Shown: positions 23,228 through 36,005 of the stretch, piece after piece
Layout: each line of letters starts with the position of its first letter
How positions within the stretch are numbered: the first letter of the stretch is position 1
From: Neocallimastix lanati (nom. inval.)
Lineage: Eukaryota; Neocallimastigomycota; Neocallimastigomycetes; Neocallimastigales; Neocallimastigaceae
NCBI GenBank assembly: GCA_016946835.1
Contig: JACVTC010000124.1
Coordinates: forward strand, 390,001-427,500
DNA length: 37,500 nucleotides
Direction of reading: 5' to 3'
Position numbers and translations under genes: made by a program
Notes under the pieces: model-generated
Told to the model about the DNA's origin: nothing
The model's database searches: none
What the model saw: only the letters and a program-made list of their open reading frames with translations

Positions 23228-25227
23228 TTAAAGTTCGAAACGACAAATTGGAAGATTGTAAGTTGGTAAAGACCAGTATCTTCTCTTAACACCTTGCCAG
23301 ATAACTTCAGAGTCTTGTTCAGTCATTGGCATGGTAATGTATTCAGTAGTAAGACCACAGTTACGTAAATCAATACTAGCAACACGACAATAAACATCAT
23401 GGAAGAATGGATTAGTACCACCTAAACCATTAAAGAAGGAATAAGTGGCTTCTGGAGTATCTCTAAGCATATCTGGAACATGATCATTAAATTCATGTAA
23501 ATCATCATAATATTCACCAAAAGTATCAAAATAGATACCATCATATAAACGATCTTTCATTTGTTCTAAAACATCTTGCCAGCGACCAAATAAAATTCTA
23601 ACACCTGGTCTCTTATCCCAACCAAGTTCTAACATGTGCTTGTAAACTAATTTTTTAATAATAATAATGATTATAATAATAATATTATTATTAATAATAT
23701 AGATTATTATATTTAATTAAAAAAAGATAATGCTTATATATATATATATATATGAATCTCTACATGATATATTTTTAATATAATATATTTAAATAGTATA
23801 ACTATTCTAATAGTGATAATATATTATATAGATTAAGTCTAAATATAGTATATTTATATATATATATTTTTTCTTATATATAAGTACCATCAGGATGAGC
23901 TTCAACAATAGTATGATGAGCTGGTTTGTACTTTTGTAAGGCTTCATCCATAAGACCAAGACCAAAACCAACATTTAAAACAGAAAGACCTTCCTTTGGA
24001 CAAAGAATTTTGGCAGTTTTTTCCATAATTGGAGCTTCCCAACCCATCATAACTGCATTTAATTCAGAATCTAAAAGCTTATCATCTTGATATTTTAATG
24101 GACGCTTTAAATAATCAGCATTAGATGCAGCTAATCTTTCTTCAGGTTTTTTTTCACGATTATCCTATTAATTTTTATAAAAGAATATATATTTTTTTAA
24201 AAAAAAAAATTTATTTTATTATTTTTATTAAAAATTAAATTAAAAATTTTTGATATAATATAAATAAACTTACTAAATAAGCAAGAAGAACTTCGGTTCT
24301 AACACCTTCTTCAACTAAATCTTGGTAAATATCTTCATGTCCAGCTTTCTTTGCATATTCAGCAGCGCTAACACCTTCAAAATCGACTGAATTCCTAATA
24401 TTTATAAAACAATTTATTTTAATAAAATTATATAAATATTAAAAATCTTTATATTAAAAAAATATATATTTCCTTTTAAATTATTTTTCAATTAAATATT
24501 CGTGTAACATTGTCATAGTTTAAAAATTTTTTAATAAAAATAAATTAAATTCTATTGGAAGAAATTTTAATTTGCATCTTTTTTTTTTTTTTTTTTTTTT
24601 TTTGTTTAATGTTTATTTTTATGTGTAATAAATATAAAATATAATATAAATAATAACTTTTTCATATATTTATAGTGATTTATATTTATAGTTTTGAATT
24701 TATTGTACTAAAATTTTGAAACTTGACATTAGTATTTAATATAAATTTTTAAATTTAATCTTAATTTTTTGAATATATATATTTTTATTATTATTTTGAT
24801 TACACTATTAAATTCAGAAAATAATAATAATAATAATAATAATATATAATAATATATATATATAAAAAAACACTTTTTTTAAAAAAAAATTAATAATTTT
24901 TCCTAAATAAATTGATAAAACCATTTTTTGATATATTTTTGTCATGCTTTCTATAAATATATTTTAAAGAAATAATTTAAATCATTTTTCTTAATAGATA
25001 TAATAAATTTTGATATTATAATAAAATTCCTCTATGAAATATATTAAGTTTCGTTAATAAAAACATTATTATTAATGGTTCTTTTTGGTTCTTTTTATCT
25101 TATGTTATTTAGTCAATGAAAAATAGTTTTAAGTTTTTTATTTCAATAATTATTATGCTTCATGGCAATGTTTTTTTATTTATTATTTGATTTTGGAAAA
25201 TTTCATTTTAAACACAAATTTAATATT

Positions 25228-25297
<70 letters not shown>

Positions 25298-25584
25298 TAT
25301 ATATATATATAAATAAAAATAAAAAATAGAAAACAAAAACAATATTTTTACCAAGCTAAGTGATTTCTAATTAAACATTCAACAACGTTTTTGTGTCCAT
25401 TTTCACAAGCGACATGTAGTAAAGTTTTACCTTTTTCATCTTGGTATAAAATATCAGCACCATTTTCAAGTAAAGTTTTAACTTTTTCAACATTGCCTTC
25501 TTCACAAGCTTTAACAAGTTCAAGATTTAATTGAGCTTGTTTTTCGTTATCAATTGTATTTTCAATAGTATTATTATCAGCCAT
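23228..25584 (-). CDS. RMT2: Protein arginine N5-methyltransferase Rmt2 (ankyrin + methyltransferase)
   Basis: Four exons, 25584-25352, 24394-24274, 24164-23888 and 23646-23228, all GT-AG, give 349 residues (yeast Rmt2 is about 412). Residues about 18-78 are ankyrin repeat (LVKACEEGNVEKVKTLLENG; KTLLHVACENGHKNVVECL), continuing with AAEYAKKAGHEDIYQDLVEEG. The methyltransferase domain has motif I VLNVGFGLG at 180-188, the acidic post-I EAHPD at 206-210 and a C-terminal block with YDGIYFDTFGEYYDDLHEF and YSFFNGLGGTNPFFHDVY, characteristic of the Rmt2 family. In yeast Rmt2 methylates the delta nitrogen of an Arg in ribosomal protein L12. The first intron is unusually long (957 bp) and holds an AAT microsatellite, while the others are about 110-240 bp. 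Confidence 0.95.
25230..25296. repeat. (AAT)n microsatellite in RMT2 intron 1
   Basis: About 22 AAT units followed by a TA run, about 55 bp inside the intron from the exon 1 donor. Confidence 0.9.
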
Positions 25585-26378
25585 ATTTAAAACGCTATTA
25601 TATATAAATATTAAATAAATTATAAAATTAATTATAATTGGTTTGTAAATAATTAATCAACTTTATAAATAAATTTCAATTGATTTATAATTGATGTTAA
25701 ATTCATATTTTTTTAAAAGAGAATTAATAATCAATTAAAAAAAATAATAATAACTGAATATTAACGAAAAATAAGAAATAAGAAAAAAGTAAAAAAAGTT
25801 AAAATAGAATATATTATAATATTATAATATAAATTTAAAATAAATACCGAGATTTTATAAAAATATCTTTATCTAAAGTATTTATATTTATTTAATAACT
25901 TTATATAAAAATTAAAAAAAAAAAAAATGAAATGAAATGAAATGAAAAATTTTGCATAAAAAAAAAAAAATTAAAATTTTAATAAAAAAATAATAAAATT
26001 TTAAAAAATATTATTTTTGCAACCTATCAAATAGCTAACAACCAAAAAAAAATTATAATGACCTGAATATCTTCTAATAAATTTATCTTAAGTGCTAAGT
26101 TATCCTAGAATAAAAATTTTGAAAATTCAAAATTCAAAATTAAATGATATCCAATCGTTTTTGAAATATTTCGAAAATTAACCAATAATTATAATTTAAA
26201 ATTTAAATATTTATACATTTATATATTATTTATAATTATATGAAAAAAATAGATATATAAAAAAGATGAAATATTACATATTTAAAATTACTATTAATTA
26301 TAAATAATTAACAATTATAATCAACATTAAGATAAAAAAAAACTAATAATAAATTTTATAAATTTAAAGAAAAGTTAT

Positions 26379-26500
<122 letters not shown>

Positions 26501-26691
26501 ACACATATAAACAAAAACAAAATTTTATCCTATTTAGTACTTTTATTTATTTATTTAAACAAAACAAATTAAAAAATAACAATTTTGTTTATTTATTATT
26601 TGTTCATTTAAAATTGATTTTTATTATTTTTATTTTTATTTTAATATTATTTCATATGTAGTTTTTTTTTCTATGACATGTTATTTCTATT

Positions 26692-26725
<34 letters not shown>

Positions 26726-26972
26726 ATTTATATTAATGGTTTATTTTTTAATATTTGTTTTTATCTTTATTGATATATTATTACAATAAATAACCATAAT
26801 ACACTTATATGAGTTATTTATTATATAAAACAAAATTTTTAATGATATGTATTAAGATAAAATGAAATGATTAAATAAATAAAATAGAATAACAAAAGAT
26901 AAATTTCTATTATTATTATTTCTTTTTATATGTAAAAACAAAACAAATAAAAAATAAAACAAAAAAAGAAAA

Positions 26973-27179
26973 AAAAATGAAACAAAAAAAAAAAACAAAA
27001 ACAAAAACAAAAACAAAAAAAAAAACATTTTATTTGTAAAAATTTTATTAAATAAAATGAATTATGAATAAAAAATAAAGTAAATATTTTCATTCTTTAA
27101 TCTTAATTTTTTTTTTTTTTTGTTTTTTTGTTTTTTTGTTTTTTGTTTTTGTTTTTGTTTTTGTTTTTGTTTTTGTTTA
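26973..27179. repeat. Inverted pair of (AAAAAC)n and (GTTTTT)n arrays
   Basis: AAAAAC-type units lie at about 26973-27026 and GTTTTT-type units at about 27120-27178, separated by about 95 bp of A+T-rich DNA. The two are complementary and could form a long hairpin in RNA or single-stranded DNA. The pair lies 67 bp beyond the RER1 stop, so it falls in the likely 3' UTR or terminator region of that gene. Confidence 0.75.
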
Positions 27180-27245
27180 ACAATGTAAATAATTCTAATA
27201 ATACAAAAATATAAATTTATATAAAAATATATTGATTAAATATAA

Positions 27246-27610
27246 TTATTCACTGCTTTTAGGTATGGTATAATGTTTTTTTCCAATATCCATTGGAACA
27301 TATTTGTATTTAATCATATGTTTAATTTGTCTTTTCATCGTAATTCCAAATAAACCAATGAAATAAATACTTAATAAAAATATATATAAATATAAACGCA
27401 TATAATAAAATAATTAATATTCGTTTCACAATAATTTCAAATATATCTATAATAATAAAAATACTTTAATATATTTTAAAATTCAATAATCATTTTAAAC
27501 TTACACTAATATTGGCCAAAATACAGGAATATCTAAAAATTTGAATAGAGTACAAATCAAAGCTAAAATCGTAGCTCTGGTGGCAGAATGCCTAAATTTA
27601 TTATTATTAA

Positions 27611-27650
<40 letters not shown>

Positions 27651-28354
27651 TTAAACAAAAATACTTAATTTAATATATTTATGTTATTTTTATTTAAAAA
27701 ATTAATAATTACCAAAATTTGAATTCCGGAAGTTTTCTAATAAATGGCTTAAATTCATCATCTTCATGAACTGGAAGCACTAATCCTTCATCATCCTCAT
27801 CCTCATCCTCATCTTCATCATCCATTTCTAATGCAGGATCAAATTTTGGTGATAAAAAGGCCAAAAAAATATTTAATAAATAAATACCTAAAGCATATGT
27901 AACTAATTATTATAATAAAAGTATAATTATATATACATTAAATAAAAATACATATATTATTATTATTTATATATATTATTTATATGTAATACTGATTATT
28001 TATATATATATATTTACCTATATACCACCCCTTTAGTGAAAACGTACGAACAAGATATATTATAATCAGCGATATAGTAAATATCCAACGATAAAGAGTA
28101 TATGGGGTTAAGGTACTTATTGTGCTATTATATTTCTAATATATATATAAATAATAAAATATAAATAATAACATATATATTGTAAATATATTTATATAAA
28201 AATAAAAAAATAAAAAAAAAAGTTTTTAAAAAATTTTTATAATATATCTTATATCTTATATATAAAAATAATATTTGATTTATAATTTTACTTGTACTAT
28301 TGACCGATAAGTTTTTTTTATCCTTGAAGGTTTTGGACTATTAGCAATATCCAT
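27246..28354 (-). CDS. RER1: RER1, ER-retrieval receptor of the early Golgi
   Basis: Five exons, 28354-28292, 28135-28018, 27902-27713, 27591-27505 and 27369-27246, join in frame to 193 residues (human 196). Family blocks are clear: [14 protein letters not shown], the [20 protein letters not shown] segment, [36 protein letters not shown], and [18 protein letters not shown] near the C-terminus. Rer1 is a four-pass membrane protein that returns escaped ER proteins and unassembled subunits from the cis-Golgi in COPI vesicles. Residues 86-99 form an acidic run encoded by GAT/GAG repeats in the loop before the EFKPFIR motif, longer than in human RER1 as I recall it. The C-terminal tail is shorter than in animals. 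All splice sites are GT-AG. No exon reaches the 60-codon size that simple ORF scans catch, so this gene is easy to miss. Confidence 0.97.
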
Positions 28355-28560
28355 TTTATATTATTTTTTATATATTTTATGTATGTTTAGGTATTTTTAT
28401 AATGTCTATCTTTATTTATATTTCAATTAAATAAATTTATATTCGATATATTGTAATTATAAATAACAATTATCCGAAATTTTTATGCTTTTAATTTAAT
28501 TTTTTTTTTTTTTAATCAATAATATTTTTATTTTTATTTTTCCTTGCAAATAGTGAAATT

Positions 28561-28604
<44 letters not shown>

Positions 28605-30469
28605 CATACAAATGAAATTTTAATTAAATTTTAAAATGATTTTTATTTTCTTATGCTAATCCTTGTATATGAATTATTTTTTTAAATTGAATGTATGGTT
28701 TACCGATAATACAATAAATATTACAATGAGTAAATAATTCCAAAAGAAATTGAATATTGAAAAGAAAATAATTTAATAATAATGATACTGCTGGTATTTT
28801 CTAATAATTATAATAATATAAAAACATATTTCTAATAAAAATTAATATAATATATATCTTCAATTTCCAATATATTTATTTTTCTTTGTTAAAGAATACC
28901 ATATCTATAGTTTAATTATAATAACAATGAATTTATATATATAAAATATATCATCAATAATTCAATAAATATGGTATTTTTATAAAAATAACACTTTAAT
29001 TGTTTTTAATTGTTACAAATTTCTGTTTTGGATTTTATATTACAAATGAAATAAAATTAAATTTAAAAAAAAAAAAATATTAAATAAATAAATAAAAATA
29101 AATAAAAAAGTTAGTTAAATAATAATAAATTTTTATTTATCATTAATAATAAAAAGAGGGGAAAGAAAATTATATTAAACAACTTATTGTATAATTATAT
29201 TTCATTACATTTCATATTTATTCAATTTATATATTTCATTAAATATAAGGATTAATAATTTTTAAATAATGAAAATAAATTATAAAGAGTAAATTTTTTG
29301 TGTAATTAAAATTTTAAGAATTTAATGATAACTACAAACTACAAATTACAAAAGTAATATAAAATATATCTTATTATTGTTGTCATTATCATTAATAAAT
29401 AATTTCATTTAATTATAATAAATATAATCTGCTATTCATTATTAAATAATTATTCTTCAATATTTATATATTACCTTTTAAAAATTAATATTTTTTGTTT
29501 TATAAAAATAATACTTTCATATTTAATTTTTAATTTCAAATTTTAATTGTTTATGCTTTATATGTATGTTTTTACTCTTTTCTTATTCTTATTTTTTAAT
29601 TTTTATCTTCTATTTTTATTTTTATTTTTATTTGTTTTAATTTAATTATTTTTCTTTTTTTTAATTCAAAAGAAAAAATAATAATGTACTTTAAAAAAAA
29701 ATAAAAGAAAAAAAAATAAAAAAGTAAAATAAAATATTTAAAAAAATATAGAAAATCTTTTCAAATTCATAAAAAAAAAAAAAAAAAATAAAATAAAATA
29801 AAATAAAATTTCAATTTTATTATTTATTATAATTTTTAATATATTAAATATAAATATATTAAATTTTATTATAATAAAAATAAAAAAAAATTATATATAT
29901 AGAAAATAAAATAAAATAAAATATAAAACTTTAAAAAATATAAAAATTAATTTTAACCAAAAATTGATGAATTTTACTAATAAATAATAAGATAAAAGTA
30001 AAAATTATAAAATAAAATAAAATAAAATAAAAATTATAAAATCAAAATAATGAAATAAAAATAATATACTTCATGATATTCATTTACATTTTAATATTAA
30101 GTAAGTAATAATAAGTAATAAATATTAGATAACATATATAAATATGTAGATATATATATATGAATATTTTTAAAATAAATCAATCAATAGTAACATTACT
30201 TTTGAGTAGTTAAATTTTCTCTGAATATTTTAAACTTATTATTTGATTAAGCATTATTTATTACTCATAATTCATATATTCCTTTTATTTATTTCTTTCT
30301 TTTTTTTTTTTTTCAGAAAATTTACAGACATTGATTGTTTTTTTTTTTTCATATAATTGAAAAATATTTAATTAACTATAAAACTGTCACAAATATTTAT
30401 ATATAATTCATCAATTAAACTACTTTTCTCTAAAAATCATATAATTTTTTTTTATATCTATTTTTTATT

Positions 30470-30725
30470 ATTTAATTATTATTTATTTAATTATTTATTT
30501 AATTATTTAATTATTTATTATTTATTATTATTTATTTATTTATTTATTTATTATTTATTATTTAATTATTTATTATTATTCAATTATTATCTATTTATTA
30601 TTTAATTATTTATAATTTATTATTTATTATTTATTATTATTATTTATTATTTATTATTTATTTATTTAATAATTATTATTTATTATTTATTATTTATTAT
30701 TTATTATTTATTATTTATTATTTAT
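30470..30725. repeat. TTATTTATTA-type low-complexity array
   Basis: Mixed TTA, TTTA and TTATTTA units run almost without other bases. The same text recurs at about 31440-31680, and its complement recurs at 35061-35240. Confidence 0.85.
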
Positions 30726-31436
30726 ATGTAAATTTTTCCATTTAGATTATATTAAATTTGTTAAATTTTTAGATTAATAAATATTAATATAATTTCTTTT
30801 AATTAATAATAAATAATATATTCTATTGAACTTATTTTTAATATATATAACAATACACTAATAGTATTAAGTAGACCATTATTATAATATATTACTTAAT
30901 TTGCAAAGTTTGTACTAATAAAATGATCATAAAAAAATAATAATCTTAATATATTGATATTATATAGTAAAATATAGTAAAATATATATTATAATATATT
31001 ATTATCTGTTCTTTCCTTTTCCCCAAAATTTTAAGTTATTTTTTTTTTTTTAAAAAATAATTTTTATAAATTTCATATTTATTTCACATTTTGTATTTTC
31101 TACTATATATTCGAATATATATAATTATTTTCTACTATATATTCAAATATATTTAATTATAATCTTGTAGATATATTAACAAATGAATTATATATTTTAT
31201 TAATTAATAGAAAATAATAATTATATATATATATAAGGAAATAGAAAGAAATAAGGGTAAATAATATTTTATTTATAAAAAGAAAAAAAAAATCAGGAGA
31301 AAAGTTTAAAAAAAAATATAAAATTATATTATGATTATTTAAATATTTTAAACTATTTTTTATTTAGGATAATTGAAACTTAACCTAGTTTATTTTTAGT
31401 ATTTGAATTTAAATATATAAATATATTCTAAGCAAT

Positions 31437-31758
31437 TTATTTTATTATTTATTATTTATTATTTATTATTTATTATTATTATTTATTATTTATTATTATT
31501 ATTTATTATTATTATTTATTATTTATTTATTATTATTTATTATTTATTATTCAATTATTTATTATTTATTATTTATTATTTATTATTTATTATTTATTAT
31601 TTATTATTATTTATTATTATTTTTTATTATTATTTATTATTATTTATTAATAAATACTCTTTATTTTTTATTATTATTTATGTTTATTAATAAATACTCT
31701 TTTTTTTTTTTTTTTTTTTATTTTTTTTATTATTATTTATTATTTATTTATTATTCGT

Positions 31759-31804
<46 letters not shown>

Positions 31805-31900
31805 TTTTTATTATTTATTATTTATTTATTTATTTTACTATTTATTATATAATTTATTAGTTATATTATTTATTTATTATTTTTAATTTATTTATTATTT
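31437..31900. repeat. TTATTTATTA-type array with 42-nt poly-T
   Basis: TTA/TTTA units at 31440-31680, then T-rich DNA including an uninterrupted T run at 31761-31802. Confidence 0.85.
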
Positions 31901-33269
31901 AAAACATCCATCGAATTATTTAATGTAACATACATATAAAATTTTAATCAAAAAAATATAACTAATTTTTATATCTTAAATTGGTGGTATATTTTTTTTT
32001 AGAATATTTTAATAATTTAAAGCTATATTTCTTTGCCTTAAATAATGATTTAAAATATATATCTTAACCAATGCATTCGGTTTCTTCAATAGAATTTTCA
32101 ACCATAAATTACATTTTTGATACTTAAATTTAAATAAAAATTTTTAACATCATGAAATTTGCTTCTAATAATAGTGGTTAAATCTCAAGTATAGAGAATA
32201 TCTAATAATTTTTTAAGTTTCTAATTAATATAAAATTTTTTGGGTTATTAAACTATTTAATTGACAAACAAACGAAATAATGTTTTAGTTTAAATAATTA
32301 ACTATGGAAGTTAATATGCTTTAGTAGTATTAGTGTTAATAATAATTTGATAAATTTATTAATATAAATATAAATTTGTTGAAAATATAATTTTGATAAA
32401 TTTTAATTTATTTTATAATATTATTTATTTTATTATAAGAACAAAAGGTTTAACAGTAATTATGTTGTTTTATTAGTTTTAAATGAATATATATTAGTTT
32501 TTTTTTTTTTTTTTTTTTTTTTTTTCACTTAACTATGACTAATTTTGGCTATAAATGCATGAATAATAATAATTTCATTGTTTCAACTAAATCACTTCTA
32601 TTATTAGCATTTGAATGTTATTAACTATATATATATATATTTTTTTTCACTATATTATTCCTAGAGTACTAATTTACCTGTAAAAAAAGATACTAATAAT
32701 TTAGATTATCAATAATATTTTGATGACTTCTCATTAATTTTATATAATACATACTATTATTTTTATAGAAAACATTTATTGTGATTTAATTTGGGTTAAA
32801 AAATTCTCTGAATTTATTATTATTAATTTTTATATAATAATACTATTTCCTCAAAATTCTAAAATGTAATAAATTTTAAAACTAGAAACTTGGTCTTTCT
32901 AATTATTCCTATAATTTTAAAGATTGAAAAATTTTCAATAATGATTCTATGTTTGGTAATAGTGTTTAAGATTTTAATTATTCCAATACTTTATATATTT
33001 AATTTTCTTTTTCCCTTACTTAATTTATTTAAATGATTTACTAAAAGGGATAGTGTAATAAAAAATTATAGTATATTACTATCAATATTATCCATAAAAA
33101 AATTTTTTTTAAAAAAAAAAAATTATTACTTTAAATAAATTTTACATTGCAACATTAAATTCTAAATATTCAAGAAATTGAAAGAAGGCATAAGAAATAG
33201 AATATCTATTTTTCATTTTTTATATTTGAATTGAAGGAAAATCAATTTTATTATCAAAAAATCTAAAAT

Positions 33270-33900
33270 AAAAAATTATCAAAAAATTATCATTCCCAAA
33301 GCATCGATTTCATCAAACTAGCATGGTTAAACCAAACTGCATTTAAGCAGTTTGATAACAATATCGCATATATATCATTATATCAACAATATACTATTGG
33401 AATATATGATAATTGAATGAAATCTATATATATTTTTTTTTATAAAAAAAAAACAAAACAAAATACTGGATTAGTGAAACTTCTTTATAAAAAAATATCA
33501 AAAGATTATGACTTAATAAAAATTAAAGATATGATTAATTTTAAAATAAAATGGGATTATATTATTATTAATAAAAAAAAAGATTATCATGAATAATTAA
33601 TTAAAATGATATATAATGAATTAAATGAAATTTGTTCAAGTTCATCATAGAAAAATACCAAAGTTAGAAGGATAAAACTCTCAAGAATTAAATGGTATAT
33701 CATAATAAATATGCTATTAGAACATTAATATTTGTAACCGTTAAAGTAATATTGGATATCCTATTTTTTGGAAATTAAACTATTTGATACTTCATAAATT
33801 CTAAAGGGGTGAAGTGTAAAGTTGCCGATATATTTTTGAAGTACCAAAAATTATTTAATAGACATGAATTACTATAACCTGATTTTGATTATACCCAAAA
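33270..33900 (+). pseudogene. Decayed coding-like stretch in the gene desert, unrecognised
   Basis: Open pieces with natural-looking residue mix: HSQSIDFIKLAWLNQTAFKQ then FDNNIAYISLYQQYTIGIYDN-stop (ends 33416), TGLVKLLYKKISKDYDLIKI from about 33466, and later NSKGVKCKVADIFLKYQKLF with NRHELL-stop-PDFDYTQKCVI (about 33800-33911). Stops and frame changes separate the pieces. No introns that restore a frame were found. It may derive from a gene or transposon protein. The first piece contains a perfect 8-bp inverted repeat. Confidence 0.3.
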
Positions 33901-35060
33901 ATGTGTTATATAATTAAAAACTAGTAATTTCTTAAATATAATAAATCCTGTGCAATATATATAAATATATTAAAAAAGAGTATTTTATGACTGTGAATAA
34001 ATAAAAACATATATATATATATATTTACACACATAATAAACTAAATAAAAAATATATATATATATAAATATTATTATAATAAAATATTATATATTACTTA
34101 TTTAATTTTATATTTTATTTAAATTGGAATAATTTCTCTTAAAATATTTTAAAATACATGTTCTTATTTTATAATTAAATGATTAAAAGCTCTTGGTTTT
34201 ATTTTATAATGTAATATGAAACTAAAAGATTTTAACAATAAAAATATAAATAACAATTAAAAAAAAAAAAAAAATTCAAAAATTTTGATTAAAATTTATT
34301 ATAATATATATATTAAAATTGTATAAAATGTTTTTATAATAATTAAACTATATTAATTAAACTCATATAGAGTTTAATTAATATAGTTAATGTTGATATA
34401 ATTAATTATTATTTTATTAATATTAATATCAATTTTATATAAATTGTTAAATAAACAGAATTATAGATTTACAAAGTAAAAATTAATTATATAATTTTAA
34501 TTTTTTTATAACATAAAATATGTAAAAATGGAATGTTATTGATAAAAAACATTTTTTAAAAGAAAATCCTAAGGAAATAAATGTATAACTTTGTAATAAA
34601 AGGAAAGTCATTTTAAAATATTATGAGTCTAGTATTATTACTAATAATCTATTCGCAGAGAATATTTTAGCATCAACAATAAAATGTTTTTTTTTTTTTA
34701 TTTGATACCAAAAAATAAAAATTATTTAACCAAAATTAAACAATAATTATGCAAGAATTAATTATCTGAATAAAGGAAGACCTAACTAAATAAAATAAAA
34801 TATAACAAAATAAATAATTCGTTCTATATTTATTTATATATAAAATATAAATGTCAGAATTCAATTATTGATGATATATACATTAACATTTTTTACATAT
34901 TAATTAGATAAATAAAATTTTATATTAAAAAAATTTTTTTTTTAAAAAAAAATATTTTAAATGTTTTGTTTATAAAATTAACATGCATAATTAATTTTAA
35001 ATAAATTAATAAAACCAAATAATAAACATGTTAAATTTCGTGTTATACGAAAATCCTTAA

Positions 35061-35240
35061 AAAAATAATAAATAATAAATAATAAATAATAAATAATAAA
35101 TAATAAATAATAAATAATAAATAATAAATAATAAATAATAAATAATTGAATAAATAAATAAATAAATAATTGAATAAATGATTAAATGAACATAAATAAT
35201 AAATAATAAATAATAAATAAATAAATAAATAATAAATATT
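35061..35240. repeat. AATAAATAAT-type low-complexity array
   Basis: About twelve AATAAAT units in a row, then AAAT units. It is the reverse complement of the arrays at 30470-30725 and 31440-31680. Confidence 0.88.
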
Positions 35241-35842
35241 AATAAATAAAATAAAATAAAGTAAAATAAAAATATATAAAAAATGTTATAAATTAAAAAT
35301 TAATAGAAGTAATTAATTTTTTTTAATATTTTATTTTATTTTGTTTTGTTTTTTATTTTATTTTATTTTATTTTATTTTATTTTATTTTATTTTTTTTTT
35401 TTTTTTTTTTTTTTTTGAAAAATAATAAAAAGAATTATTTAATTTTTTGATTAAAGACCCAATAGAAAATAAGATACAAATTAAAATAAAATTTATTCTA
35501 ATAATTGATAAAATTGATAATAAAAAACAAAAAAAAAAAAATTTTTTTTTTATGATATTACGCAATTTCATTAAAATTTATTATTTAATACTTATTCTTT
35601 AATAGATATATATATATATATATTTTTTTTTTTTATAATAATGTTTTGAAATTTTTAAAAAATAATTGGGATAAAATAAAAATTTTATTTTAAAATATAA
35701 ACATATGTATATAAATATATACAATTTCCGTTAAAAAAAAATAATATAAAATATACATTTCATAGATTTTTTTTTTTTTTATTAGAAGGTACATTATAAA
35801 TAATAAATTAAAATAAAAATAATTTAAAAGAAAAAATAAAAA

Positions 35843-35966
35843 ATGATGTCTTCAAATGTACCAAGTCCCTTGAAAATGCAGGGATTGGATGAATTATTAA
35901 CGAAAGAGTAAGTTTAATATTTATATTAACATAAATATAAAATATATAATTAATTATATATATATA

Positions 35967-36005
<39 letters not shown>

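Larger units (their letters stand above)
28355..35842. other. 7.5-kb A+T-rich gene desert
   Basis: I found no supported gene. It contains TTATTTATTA-type arrays at about 30470-30725 and 31440-31680, a T-rich stretch with a 42-nt poly-T (31761-31802), a 41-nt poly-T (28564-28604), the complementary AATAAATAAT array at about 35061-35240, and ATTTT pentamers near 35335-35390. One relic with coding-like composition (33270-33900) is listed separately. A mild composition rise near 32880-33060 gives only a hydrophobic frame under 60 codons that I do not support as a gene. Confidence 0.6.

Noticed and set aside
31680-31886. Poly-Phe frame
   Set aside because: Translation of a poly-T run.
32880-33060. 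Hydrophobic plus-strand frame resembling a membrane protein
   Set aside because: Shorter than 60 codons and Ile/Leu/Phe-rich as expected from T-rich DNA, with no splice support.
35383-35571. 62-codon minus-strand frame ending in poly-Lys
   Set aside because: Driven by ATTTT and poly-T tracts, with no support as a gene.
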